64,000 bases of DNA from Haloparvum alkalitolerans (GTDB lineage: Archaea > Halobacteriota > Halobacteria > Halobacteriales > Haloferacaceae): positions 62,001 to 126,000 of the forward strand of contig NZ_JBNLIA010000002.1 of the NCBI RefSeq assembly GCF_050122995.1, read 5' to 3'. Below are positions 39,780-47,553 of this stretch, one piece after another. The notes beneath the pieces are model-generated. The model had not been told where the DNA came from. It worked only from the letters and a program-made list of their open reading frames with translations, and made no database searches. The first letter of the stretch is position 1. Every line of letters starts with the position of its first letter. A program made the position numbers and the translations under genes.

Positions 39780-40733
39780 CTACGCCACGTCCGGCCGGTG
39801 CTCCGCGACCACGGCCTCGACCTCGGACCAGTCGACCGGCGGCTCCAGATCCGCGAGCGCCGCCTCGACCGCCGTCAGTCGGTCGTCGAAGCGCTCGGCC
39901 AGCGCCGGCGACGCGCAGCCCTCGAGCCGGTCACCGACGGCGTCGTGACGGGCCGCGAGCTCGTCGATCCGGGCGTCGACCCCGGAGGGCGGGTCGACCC
40001 CCTCGCGCTCGGCCCACGCCCGCAGCGCCGACAGCTCCGCCCGGAGGTCCGCGATCATCAGCGACAGGACGCGGTGGCGGATCGTCGCCGCGAGCCACCG
40101 CCGTCCTCTCTCGTTCCCCTCGGGCGCCTCGCCGGCGGCCGCGATCTCCGAGGCGGTCGCGTCGAGTCCGTCCAGCGCGTCAGCGACCGCGTCGACGTCG
40201 TCCGCGAACGCCGCCTCGCGCCGGTCGGCGTCGGTGAGCCACTCCCGGAACGAGTCGAGTTCGAGTTGCAGGTCGTCGGCGGCGCGCTGCGCCTCGTTCG
40301 CGGCGCCCGTCACCGACCGGATCCGTCGCGCGATCCGGTAGAGGTCGCCGTCGTCCTTTCGCGCGAGGATCGCCTGTACGTCGTCGCCGAGTTCGTCCGT
40401 GCGGTCCTCGATCGCGTCGAGCCGTGCCGCGAAGCCGTCGACCCGCGACGAGACGGGACCCAGGTCCAGCACGGGATCGGCGTCCTCGCGTGCCTCGGAC
40501 AGTTTCCGAGCCGCGAGCTCCGTCCGCGTCTCGGCGGTCGTCACCACCTTCGAGGCGTTCGCGAGCGCGTCGTCGACGGCCGTTCGGCGAACCGTCCCGT
40601 CGCGGGCGACGATGGCGAGCGTCTCGCGCACCCGGCCGGGATCGGTCCGTTCGTCGTCGACCGCATCGACCGCCGCGTCGACGGACAGGCCGTCGAGGTC
40701 CTCGCGTCCGTCGCCGCGCTCCCCGTGACTCAT
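39780..40733 (-). CDS. Haloarchaeal coiled-coil protein of unknown function
   Basis: A 317-residue soluble, strongly acidic helical protein. Amphipathic heptads dominate residues 50-190 and 220-300 (ARKLSEAREDADPVLDLG, VDGFAARLDAIEDRTDELGDDVQAIL, RAADDLQLELDSFREWL). No membrane segment, metal motif or enzymatic motif is visible. Similar haloarchaeal proteins are sometimes called transducer-like because of their coiled coils, but no HAMP or methyl-accepting signalling tip is seen here. It converges on the AbrB-PhoU gene with a 3-nt gap, so transcripts from the two probably overlap. Confidence 0.6.
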   Translation of the reverse strand: MSHGERGDGREDLDGLSVDAAVDAVDDERTDPGRVRETLAIVARDGTVRRTAVDDALANASKVVTTAETRTELAARKLSEAREDADPVLDLGPVSSRVDGFAARLDAIEDRTDELGDDVQAILARKDDGDLYRIARRIRSVTGAANEAQRAADDLQLELDSFREWLTDADRREAAFADDVDAVADALDGLDATASEIAAAGEAPEGNERGRRWLAATIRHRVLSLMIADLRAELSALRAWAEREGVDPPSGVDARIDELAARHDAVGDRLEGCASPALAERFDDRLTAVEAALADLEPPVDWSEVEAVVAEHRPDVA

Positions 40734-40861
40734 GCGTCCCCGTTACGGCCAGGGGTCCGTCAGTCATTCGGTGTGGACCTCCCGGGAGGGCGGCGGGGCG
40801 GCCACCTCGACCTCCGTGGCCCCTGCCCGGAGGAGCGAGCCGCCCCGGCCGGACACGGCCC

Positions 40862-41455
40862 TCAGACGCCGCCGTTGAACACCCAGAAGGCGACGGCCGG
40901 CGCGAGCGCGATCAGGACTCCGAGCCCGACCGTCGCGAGGGCCGTTCGCCGGTCGATGACGGCCGCGTCCGCGTCGTAGCGCCACAGTTGCAGCGCGACG
41001 AAGACGCCGCCGACGAGGAGTCCGCCGAGGTACAGGAAGGACGGCTGCAGGAACGTCGGCGTCGCCGTGGGACCGCTCCGCAGTCCGATCTGCGCGCCGA
41101 GGCCGATGGCGCCGACCGCGGCCGCGCCGAGGACGTACGCGACGCCGGCGACGACGTGCCGGACCGTCGCCTCCGCGGAGAAGGCGTGGGGACCGTCGGC
41201 TTCGGGCTGTGGCGCCGCGAAGCTCGCGACGCCCGCGCGAAGCAGCGGGAGCGTCCCCAGCGCGACCAACACCGCGTACGGGAACGCGGCCCCGACCGCG
41301 ATGATGAGGATCGCCGCCGCGATGGCGTACGTGCGCGTCGTCACCTCGCCGAGGACGAGCGGCGGGACGACGAGGACCGCGAGCGCCACCAGTCCGAACA
41401 GGACCAGCGGGACCGAGTGACGCCTGAACGACCGGCGCGTGGAGGGCGTGGACAC
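40862..41455 (-). CDS. Uncharacterised multi-pass membrane protein
   Basis: A 197-residue protein with about six hydrophobic helices, including PLVLFGLVALAVLVVPPLVLG, YAIAAAILIIAVGAAFPYAVLVALG, VAGVAYVLGAAAVGAIGLG and TVGLGVLIALAPAVAFWVF. The N-terminus is basic (STRRSFRRHS), consistent with an inside orientation. No recognised transporter or enzyme motif is present. It is on the same strand as the znu genes but 99 nt downstream of them, so it may be the last gene of that transcript or separate. Confidence 0.6.
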   Translation of the reverse strand: MSTPSTRRSFRRHSVPLVLFGLVALAVLVVPPLVLGEVTTRTYAIAAAILIIAVGAAFPYAVLVALGTLPLLRAGVASFAAPQPEADGPHAFSAEATVRHVVAGVAYVLGAAAVGAIGLGAQIGLRSGPTATPTFLQPSFLYLGGLLVGGVFVALQLWRYDADAAVIDRRTALATVGLGVLIALAPAVAFWVFNGGV

Positions 41456-41554
41456 GCCTCCGGATCCTCGGCAGGCCGGTAAATGCCTTCTGCCGCGTCA
41501 CGCTCCGCGGCCCTCGCGGCGCCCCTCGCGGCCGACCGCCCGTTCGGGGGGCCG

Positions 41555-42571
41555 TCAGTGCAGCGACAGCGAGACCGACCGGCTCGACGCGGCGACGCTC
41601 AGGAGGTAGAAGCCGATCCCGATCAGGACGACGGTTCCGCCCGCGGGGAGGCCGGTGACGTACCCCACGAGTAGCCCCGAGACGACCGACACTTCGCCGA
41701 CCAGCACCGCGAGGAGGAGGGCCTCGCGGAAGCTCTCCGCGACCTGCGAGGCGGCCGCGGTCGGGACGACCAGCATCGCGGCGACGAGGATGACGCCGAG
41801 CACCTGCATCGAGCCGACGACGACCATCGCCGTGAGCACGACGAGCAGCTTGTTGTACAGCGACACGTCGAACTGCGCGACGCGGGCGGCCTGCTCGTCG
41901 AAGGTGATGAAGAGGAGCTGTTTGTACTGGGTCGCGACGACGCCGACGACGAACGCCGAGAGCGCGACCATCACCCACGCGCCGCCGACGGGGACGAACG
42001 AGATGTTCCCGAAGAGGAACGAGTCGATGTTCAGCCCCGAGAAGCCGCCGCCGTAGGAGATGATCACCGTGCCGAGCGCGAACGAGCCGGTGAGCATCAC
42101 CGCGATGGGCACGTCGCCGTACGTCTCCGTGCGCTCCGCGAGCCACTCGACGCCGAACGCGCCCAGGACGGCCGCGACCAGCGCCGACAGCAGCAGCGGC
42201 GCCGACCAGTCGGTCGCGGAGGCGACGAGCAGGCCCGCGGCGACGCCCGCGAAGGCCGTGTGCGCCAGCGTCTCGCCGATCAGCGCCATCTCCCGGTGGA
42301 CGACGAACATCCCCACCAGCGGCCCGACGACGCCGATGAGCGCGCCCGTCGCCAGCGAGTACCAGACGAACCGGAACCGGAACATCTCCAGCCCCGTGAG
42401 CGCCTCCAGCACGCGCCCGAGCAGGACGAGGAACTCCGCGAGGCCGCCGCCCGGAAGCCCCGCGCTCCCGAGCGCGTCGCTGGCCATGAACAGCACGAGC
42501 AGGCCGACGAACGCCGCGACCGCGACCGTCGCGCCCTCGACCAGCCGCGTCCGCGTGGGTTTCCCGGTCAT
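41555..42571 (-). CDS. znuB: Metal ABC transporter permease (ZnuB/MntB family)
   Basis: A 338-residue permease of the ABC-3 family that imports Zn2+ or Mn2+. It has about nine helices, with GVVGPLVGMFVVHREMALIGETLAHTAFAGVAAGLL (the family's conserved HxxxxGE region), FSGLNIDSFLFGNISFV and MVVGSMQVLGVILVAAMLVVPTAAASQVAESF. Its ATG is coupled to the upstream ATPase stop by a one-base overlap (TGATG). Zinc versus manganese cannot be decided from the permease; the His-rich partner suggests zinc. Confidence 0.88.
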   Translation of the reverse strand: MTGKPTRTRLVEGATVAVAAFVGLLVLFMASDALGSAGLPGGGLAEFLVLLGRVLEALTGLEMFRFRFVWYSLATGALIGVVGPLVGMFVVHREMALIGETLAHTAFAGVAAGLLVASATDWSAPLLLSALVAAVLGAFGVEWLAERTETYGDVPIAVMLTGSFALGTVIISYGGGFSGLNIDSFLFGNISFVPVGGAWVMVALSAFVVGVVATQYKQLLFITFDEQAARVAQFDVSLYNKLLVVLTAMVVVGSMQVLGVILVAAMLVVPTAAASQVAESFREALLLAVLVGEVSVVSGLLVGYVTGLPAGGTVVLIGIGFYLLSVAASSRSVSLSLH

Positions 42572-43338
42572 CAGTGGTGGTGATGGACGACGCTGCTCGT
42601 CGAGCCGTACGCCTCCTCCAAGGCGTCGCTCTCCACGAACGACTCGGTGTCCCCGTGGTGGAACAGCCGGCGGTTGATGCAGGCGATGCGGCTCGCGCGG
42701 TCGGTGACGACGCCGATGTCGTGTTCGATCAGGACGATCGTGATCCCGTCGTCGTTGAGTTCCTGTAACAGGCCGTAGAAGCGGTCGCGCGACTCCGCGT
42801 CGACGCCGACGGTCGGCTCGTCGAGCGCCAGCAGGTCCGCCTCCGACGCGACCGCGCGGGCGATGTACGCGCGCTGGCGCTGGCCGCCGGAGAGCGCCGC
42901 GATCCGGCGGTCCGCGAGGTCGGCGATCTCGACCCGCTCCATCGCCTCGCGGACCGTCCGCCGATCGGCGTCCGTCAGCCGGCCGGAGCCGCGGTGTGGG
43001 TACCGCCCCATCTCGACGACCTCCTCGACGGTGACCGGCATCGCGGAGCCCTGCTGGGTCGCCTGCTGAGCGACGTAGCCGATCCGGTGGCCGTCCTCGA
43101 ACTCGTCGATCGGCTCGCCGAACAGGCTAACGGAGCCCTCGTCGGGCTCGAGCAGCCCGAGCATCAGGTGGAGGAGCGTGGTCTTGCCCGAGCCGTTCGG
43201 ACCGACGAGACCGAGGAACTCGCCGGACTCGACCGTGAGCGTCACGTCCTCGACGGCGAGCGTCTCGCCGTAGTCGTAGGTGACGTCCTCGACCGCGACG
43301 ACCGGCGGGTCGTCCCGCCGTGCTGCGTCCTCGCTCAC
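42571..43338 (-). CDS. znuC: Metal ABC transporter ATP-binding protein (ZnuC family)
   Basis: A 255-residue ABC ATPase. Walker A is GPNGSGKTT near residues 42-50, the Q-loop follows in YVAQQATQQGS, the signature is LSGGQRQRAYIARAVA, and Walker B DLLALDEPTVGVD is followed by the switch His in VLIEHDIGVV. The C-terminus ends in a short His run (VVHHHH). The GTG start at 43338 overlaps the substrate-binding-protein stop (GTGA). It powers import with the adjacent permease. Confidence 0.9.
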   Translation of the reverse strand: MSEDAARRDDPPVVAVEDVTYDYGETLAVEDVTLTVESGEFLGLVGPNGSGKTTLLHLMLGLLEPDEGSVSLFGEPIDEFEDGHRIGYVAQQATQQGSAMPVTVEEVVEMGRYPHRGSGRLTDADRRTVREAMERVEIADLADRRIAALSGGQRQRAYIARAVASEADLLALDEPTVGVDAESRDRFYGLLQELNDDGITIVLIEHDIGVVTDRASRIACINRRLFHHGDTESFVESDALEEAYGSTSSVVHHHH

Positions 43339-44411
43339 TCGGTGATCCCTACCGCCGCTTGCAGGGCCGGCAGATTAACCTCTTCCATCTGTTCGAGGTA
43401 GCCCCAGCCGCGCTCGTTCCACTCCTGGGTCGTCCCCTCGGCGGGCGAGAGGTGCTCGACTCGGCTCGCGCTCGACTCGCGGACGACGGTGTTCGCGAGG
43501 TCGTCGGAGCCGAAGTGGTCGGCCAGCACCACGTCGATCCCCTCGCTGTCGATCAGGTCGACGACCGCCGAGATCTCGTCCTGACTCGGCTCGGCGTCCG
43601 GCGAGACGCCCTGCGGGGAGACGACCTCCAGCCCGTAGCGGTCCGCGAGGTAGGCGTAGGAGTTGTGCGCGGCGACGACGACGGTGTCGCGCTCGCGGTC
43701 GGCGAGACCGGCCTCGAAGGCCTCGTGGAGCGCCGTCAGGCGCTCGACGTAGGCGTCGCCGTTCTCCGCGAAGACCTCCGCGTTGTCCGGGTCCGCCTCC
43801 TGGAACCCCGAGACGATGGTCTCGACGCTCTCGGCCGCGCGGACCGGGTCGACCCAGAAGTGGGGGTCGTAGTCGCCGTGCTCGTGGTCGTCGTGAGTCT
43901 CCTCGGTGTGGTCGTGGCCGTCGTGGGTCTCCTCGGTGTGGTCGTCGTGACCGTCGTCGTGAGTCTCCTCTGTGTGGTCGTCGTGACCGTCGTCGCCGTG
44001 GTCGTGGCCCCCCTCGTCGAGGGCCAGCAGGTCGACGCCGTCGAGCACGTCCACGAGCGTCACCTCGGGGTGGTCGGACTCGATGGTCGCGGCCGTGTTG
44101 CGGGCCCACCGCTGGAACCCCGGCACGTCCATGTAGACGAACGCCTGGTGGGAGACGACCTCGGTCGCCAGGTCCGGGCCGGGCTCCCAGCGGTGGCCCA
44201 TCGTCCCCGCCGGGACCGGGTTCTCGACCGGGAAGGCGTCGCCGCCGACCTGTCGCGCGAAGTCGGCGAGCGTGAAGAAGGCGGCGTACGCGCCGTCCTC
44301 CAACTCGCTCGTGCCCGCGACGCGCTTGAGTCGCTCGGTACAGCCGGCGAGCGCGCCGACGCCGAGCGTCCCCGCGGTCGCGCGTAACACGTCGCGGCGT
44401 GAATGGGTCAT
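43335..44411 (-). CDS. znuA: Zinc ABC transporter substrate-binding lipoprotein (ZnuA family)
   Basis: A 358-residue Tat-exported lipoprotein: the start SRRDVLRATAGTLGVGALAGC has twin Arg and a lipobox. The cluster A-I fold shows MGHRWEPGPDLATEVVSHQAFVYMD and DYDPHFWVDPVRAAESVETI, which contain metal-ligand His residues. Between them (about residues 128-183) is a His/Asp/Glu-rich loop built from repeats of TEETHD and HDDH, typical of zinc chaperoning ZnuA proteins. It is the first gene of the znuACB operon. Confidence 0.9.
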   Translation of the reverse strand: MTHSRRDVLRATAGTLGVGALAGCTERLKRVAGTSELEDGAYAAFFTLADFARQVGGDAFPVENPVPAGTMGHRWEPGPDLATEVVSHQAFVYMDVPGFQRWARNTAATIESDHPEVTLVDVLDGVDLLALDEGGHDHGDDGHDDHTEETHDDGHDDHTEETHDGHDHTEETHDDHEHGDYDPHFWVDPVRAAESVETIVSGFQEADPDNAEVFAENGDAYVERLTALHEAFEAGLADRERDTVVVAAHNSYAYLADRYGLEVVSPQGVSPDAEPSQDEISAVVDLIDSEGIDVVLADHFGSDDLANTVVRESSASRVEHLSPAEGTTQEWNERGWGYLEQMEEVNLPALQAAVGITE

Positions 44412-44445
44412 ACACGACCCTATCGGGTTCTCCGAGAAAAGGGTT

Positions 44446-44472
44446 GTTATCCTTCAGACTCGTTTTAATAAC
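44446..44472 (-). promoter_or_regulatory. AT-rich znu promoter with inverted repeat
   Basis: GTTAT (44446-44450) and ATAAC (44468-44472) form an inverted repeat with a 17-nt spacer in an AT-rich block that also holds TTTTAATA, about 35-60 nt upstream of the znuA ATG. It may bind a metal-responsive repressor of the DtxR/MntR or Fur type. This is inference only. Confidence 0.4.
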
Positions 44473-44515
44473 TTCGGCCAGTAGTCGCGGGCGAGTTATT
44501 ATCCCGCCGCGACCC

Positions 44516-45001
44516 TCACTCGGTGAGGTCCACGACGGTCGCGTCGGCGGCCGCGCGCAGGCGCTCGGGCGCGACCGGGAACACGGCGTCGGGGGTGCCG
44601 GCCGCGGCCCAGACGGTGTCGAACTCGGTCAGCGTCGGGTCCATGACCGCCGGGAGTGCGGCGTCGTGGCCGATCGGCGGGACGCCGCCGATGCTCCAGC
44701 CGACCTCCTCGCGGATGCGGCCGGGGTCGCCCATCGCGGCGCCGTCGGCGTCGAAGTGCGCCGCGACCGCGCCGAGGTCGACGCGGTTCGCGCCGCTGGT
44801 CACCGCGACGACGAGGTCGCCGTCCCGCGGGCCGCCCGAGAGCTCGATCACGATGCTGGAGGCGATCTGGGCGGTCTCACAGCCCACGGCGTCGGCGGCC
44901 GCGGCCGCGGTCTCGGTCCCGGCGTCGAACTCCTCGACGGTCACGTCGAGGTCGTGGTCGGCCGCCGCCCGCTCCGCGAACTCCGCAGCGCGCTGGTGCA
45001 T
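44516..45001 (-). CDS. YbaK/EbsC-family aminoacyl-tRNA editing protein
   Basis: A 161-residue YbaK/ProX-type domain. Homologues hydrolyse mischarged tRNAs such as Cys-tRNA(Pro) or Ala-tRNA(Pro). The pattern is AADAVGCETAQIASSIVIEL (conserved Cys and Gln), then LVVAVTSGANRVDLGAVAAHF with the SGxxRVD motif, followed by PGRIREEVGWSIGGVPPIGH, typical of the family's substrate pocket. I chose the ATG at 44999-45001 (MHQRAAEFAERAA); an upstream ATG adds only a basic tail. Which tRNA is edited is not predictable. Confidence 0.85.
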   Translation of the reverse strand: MHQRAAEFAERAAADHDLDVTVEEFDAGTETAAAAADAVGCETAQIASSIVIELSGGPRDGDLVVAVTSGANRVDLGAVAAHFDADGAAMGDPGRIREEVGWSIGGVPPIGHDAALPAVMDPTLTEFDTVWAAAGTPDAVFPVAPERLRAAADATVVDLTE

Positions 45002-45139
45002 GTCCCGCCGCAGGTGGCCGGCCGACAAAAGGCTGCGGACGCCGGCGGAACGTGCGCGGCCGGCCTCGGCGCTGTGCGGGTCAAAAAGCGGGTCGAAAAG
45101 CGGTCCTCGAAGCCTCCGGCGAGACGCGGTTAGTGCCAG

Positions 45140-45424
45140 TCAGTGCGAGTGGCCGAGCGCGTCCGCGAGCGAGGTGCCGAAGCGCGCCTCGAACAGCTCC
45201 TCGGCGGTGTCGTTCATCTCCTGGATCTCCTCGGGAACCTCGCCCTCGCCGTGATGCGCCATCATGTGCGCCTGCTGGGCCATCGCCTGCAGCACCACGT
45301 CGCTGATGACCTTCGCCGGGTTCTCGCCCTGTTCGGCCATCGTGCCGACGAGCCCCGCGGGCAGTTCGACGGTGTCCTCCTCGCCGTTCGGTCCGGTCAC
45401 GGTGTAGGTCTCGGTGTCAGCCAT
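45140..45424 (-). CDS. Small conserved haloarchaeal protein
   Basis: A 94-residue soluble protein starting MADTETYTVTGPNGEEDTVELP. The N-terminal half looks like a short beta domain and the C-terminal half is a helix pair, AKVISDVVLQAMAQQAHMMAHH and EEIQEMNDTAEELFEARFG, ending in a His pair. No functional motif is known to me. It is divergent from gyrB and shares a 211-nt upstream gap with it. Confidence 0.65.
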   Translation of the reverse strand: MADTETYTVTGPNGEEDTVELPAGLVGTMAEQGENPAKVISDVVLQAMAQQAHMMAHHGEGEVPEEIQEMNDTAEELFEARFGTSLADALGHSH

Positions 45425-45532
45425 ACGCGAACGTGGTCGTCGGAACATAAGGGTCTGTGGAAACGCGGCCGGCGCGGTCCGCGCGGTCGGCCACGGGGCG
45501 GCCGGGAGCCGACCACCCCGGACCTCGGGGTC

Positions 45533-45556
45533 GTGCACACGGAGTGCACACCGTGT
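45533..45556. promoter_or_regulatory. Paired GTGCACAC motifs in the gyrB divergent promoter region
   Basis: GTGCACAC occurs at 45533-45540 and 45544-45551 (about one helical turn apart). Each contains the palindrome GTGCAC, and an inverted pair ACACGG (45537-45542) and CCGTGT (45551-45556) overlaps them. A TATA-like TTTATC lies at 45600-45605 ahead of gyrB. The block may be an operator for gyrBA or for the divergent small gene. Confidence 0.45.
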
Positions 45557-45635
45557 CGCCATGATGTGTTCGCCTGCGCGCCCACGCGCGTGCGGCGCCT
45601 TTATCAGTGGGCATCGAGTAACCCGATCAAGTACG

Positions 45636-47552
45636 ATGGACGAAGAAAACGAGTACGGCGCCGGGCAGATCCAGGTGCTGGAAGGCTTACAGGCCGTCCG
45701 CAAACGGCCCGCGATGTACATCGGGTCCACGGACGCCGGCGGACTCCACCACCTCGTCTACGAGGTCGTCGACAACGCCATCGACGAGGCGCTGGCCGGC
45801 TTCTGTGACGACATCGAGGTGGAGATCCACGACGACGGCTCCGTGAGCGTCCGCGACGACGGGCGCGGCATCCCCGTCGACACCCACGAGGAGTACGACC
45901 GCCCCGCGCTGGAGGTCATCATGACTGTCCTCCACGCGGGCGGCAAGTTCGACTCGAAGTCCTACCAGGTGTCGGGCGGGCTCCACGGCGTCGGCGTGAG
46001 CGTGGTCAACGCGCTCTCGAAGCGGCTGGAGGTCGAGGTGAAACGCGACGGCGGCGTCTACCGCCACCGCTTCGAAACCGGCGAGCCGGTCCCGGACGCC
46101 TTCGAGCGCGTCCGCGACATGGAGCCGGACGAGGAGACGGGGACGCACATCCGCTTCTGGCCCGACGGCGACATCTTCGAGACCACGGACTTCGACTTCT
46201 CGACGCTGTCGAGCCGCCTCCGCGAACTGGCGTTCCTCAACTCCGGCGTGGAGATCACGCTGGCCGACGAGCGGAGCGACGAGTCCGAGACGTTCCGCTA
46301 CGACGGCGGCATCCGGGAGTTCGTCGAGTACCTCAACGAGACGCGGTCGCCGATCCACGACGAGGTCATCTACTTCGAGGACGAGGCGGACGGCATCCAC
46401 GTCGAGGTCGCGATGCAGGCCACCGAGGAGCTGCAGGGCTCCGTCCACGCGTTCGCGAACAACATCAACACCCGCGAGGGCGGCACCCACCTCACCGGGT
46501 TCAAGACCGCGCTGACGCGCGTCGTCAACGACTACGCGAACGACCACGGCCTCGTCGACGACCTCGACGCGAACCTCAAGGGCGAGGACGTCCGCGAGGG
46601 GCTCACCGCGGTCGTCTCCGTCAAACACCCCGACCCGCAGTTCGAGGGGCAGACGAAGACGAAGCTCGGCAACTCCGAGGTCCGCGGCGTCGTCGAGTCC
46701 GCGACCCACGAGCAGCTCGGCACGTTCTTCGAGGAGAACCCCGACACCGCCCGGAAGGTCGTCCACAAGGCCGCGGAGGCCGCCCGCGCGCGCAAGGCCG
46801 CGAAGAAGGCCGAGGAGCTGACCCGCCGCAAGTCGGCGCTGGAGTCGACGGCCCTGCCCGGAAAGCTCGCCGACTGCCAGACCCGCGACCCGGACGAGGG
46901 CGAACTGTTCGTCGTGGAGGGCGACTCCGCGGGCGGTTCGGCCAAGCAGGGCCGCGCCCGGGAGTTCCAGGCGATCCTCCCCATCAAGGGGAAGATCCTC
47001 AACGTGGAGAAGCACCGCCTCGACCGCATCCTCGAGAACGACGAGATCCGGGCGCTGATCACCGCCATCGGCACCGGCATCGGCGAGGAGTTCGACATCG
47101 AGGAAGCGCGCTACCACAAGATCATCCTGATGACTGACGCCGACGTCGACGGCGCCCACATCCGAACCCTCCTCCTGACGCTTCTGTATCGCCACATGAA
47201 GCCGCTCATCGAGGCGGGCTACGTGTACGCGGCCCAGCCGCCCCTCTACCGGATCCGGTACAACGGCGAGACGTACGACGTGATGACCGAGGCGGAGCGC
47301 GACCGCGTCGTCGAGGAGAAGTGCAACGGCAACCCCACGCAGATCCAGCGGTTCAAGGGCCTCGGCGAGATGAACCCCGAGCAGCTGTGGGACACGACGA
47401 TGGACCCGGAGAACCGCATCCTGAAGCAGATCAATATCGAGGACGCCGCGGCCGCCGACCGCATGTTCAACGTGCTGATGGGCGACGCGGTCGAACCGCG
47501 CAAACAGTTCATCAAGGAGCACGCGACCGACGCCGAGTGGGTGGACATCTGA
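45636..47552 (+). CDS. gyrB: DNA gyrase subunit B
   Basis: A 638-residue type IIA topoisomerase ATPase subunit that, with GyrA, introduces negative supercoils. The GHKL ATPase domain has GLQAVRKRPAMYIGSTDAGGLHHLVYEVVDNAIDEAL, DDGRGIPV and GGLHGVGVSVVNALS. The transducer region and the TOPRIM domain (EGDSAGGSAKQGRAREFQAILPIKGKILNVEK, DADVDGAHI) follow, then the C-terminal QIQRFKGLGEMNPEQLWDTTMDP. Length is typical of archaeal GyrB. It begins at the ATG after a TATA-like TTTATC and precedes gyrA with a 1-nt gap. Haloarchaeal gyrase is of bacterial origin and sensitive to novobiocin. Confidence 0.97.
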   Translation: MDEENEYGAGQIQVLEGLQAVRKRPAMYIGSTDAGGLHHLVYEVVDNAIDEALAGFCDDIEVEIHDDGSVSVRDDGRGIPVDTHEEYDRPALEVIMTVLHAGGKFDSKSYQVSGGLHGVGVSVVNALSKRLEVEVKRDGGVYRHRFETGEPVPDAFERVRDMEPDEETGTHIRFWPDGDIFETTDFDFSTLSSRLRELAFLNSGVEITLADERSDESETFRYDGGIREFVEYLNETRSPIHDEVIYFEDEADGIHVEVAMQATEELQGSVHAFANNINTREGGTHLTGFKTALTRVVNDYANDHGLVDDLDANLKGEDVREGLTAVVSVKHPDPQFEGQTKTKLGNSEVRGVVESATHEQLGTFFEENPDTARKVVHKAAEAARARKAAKKAEELTRRKSALESTALPGKLADCQTRDPDEGELFVVEGDSAGGSAKQGRAREFQAILPIKGKILNVEKHRLDRILENDEIRALITAIGTGIGEEFDIEEARYHKIILMTDADVDGAHIRTLLLTLLYRHMKPLIEAGYVYAAQPPLYRIRYNGETYDVMTEAERDRVVEEKCNGNPTQIQRFKGLGEMNPEQLWDTTMDPENRILKQINIEDAAAADRMFNVLMGDAVEPRKQFIKEHATDAEWVDI

Positions 47553-47553
47553 G

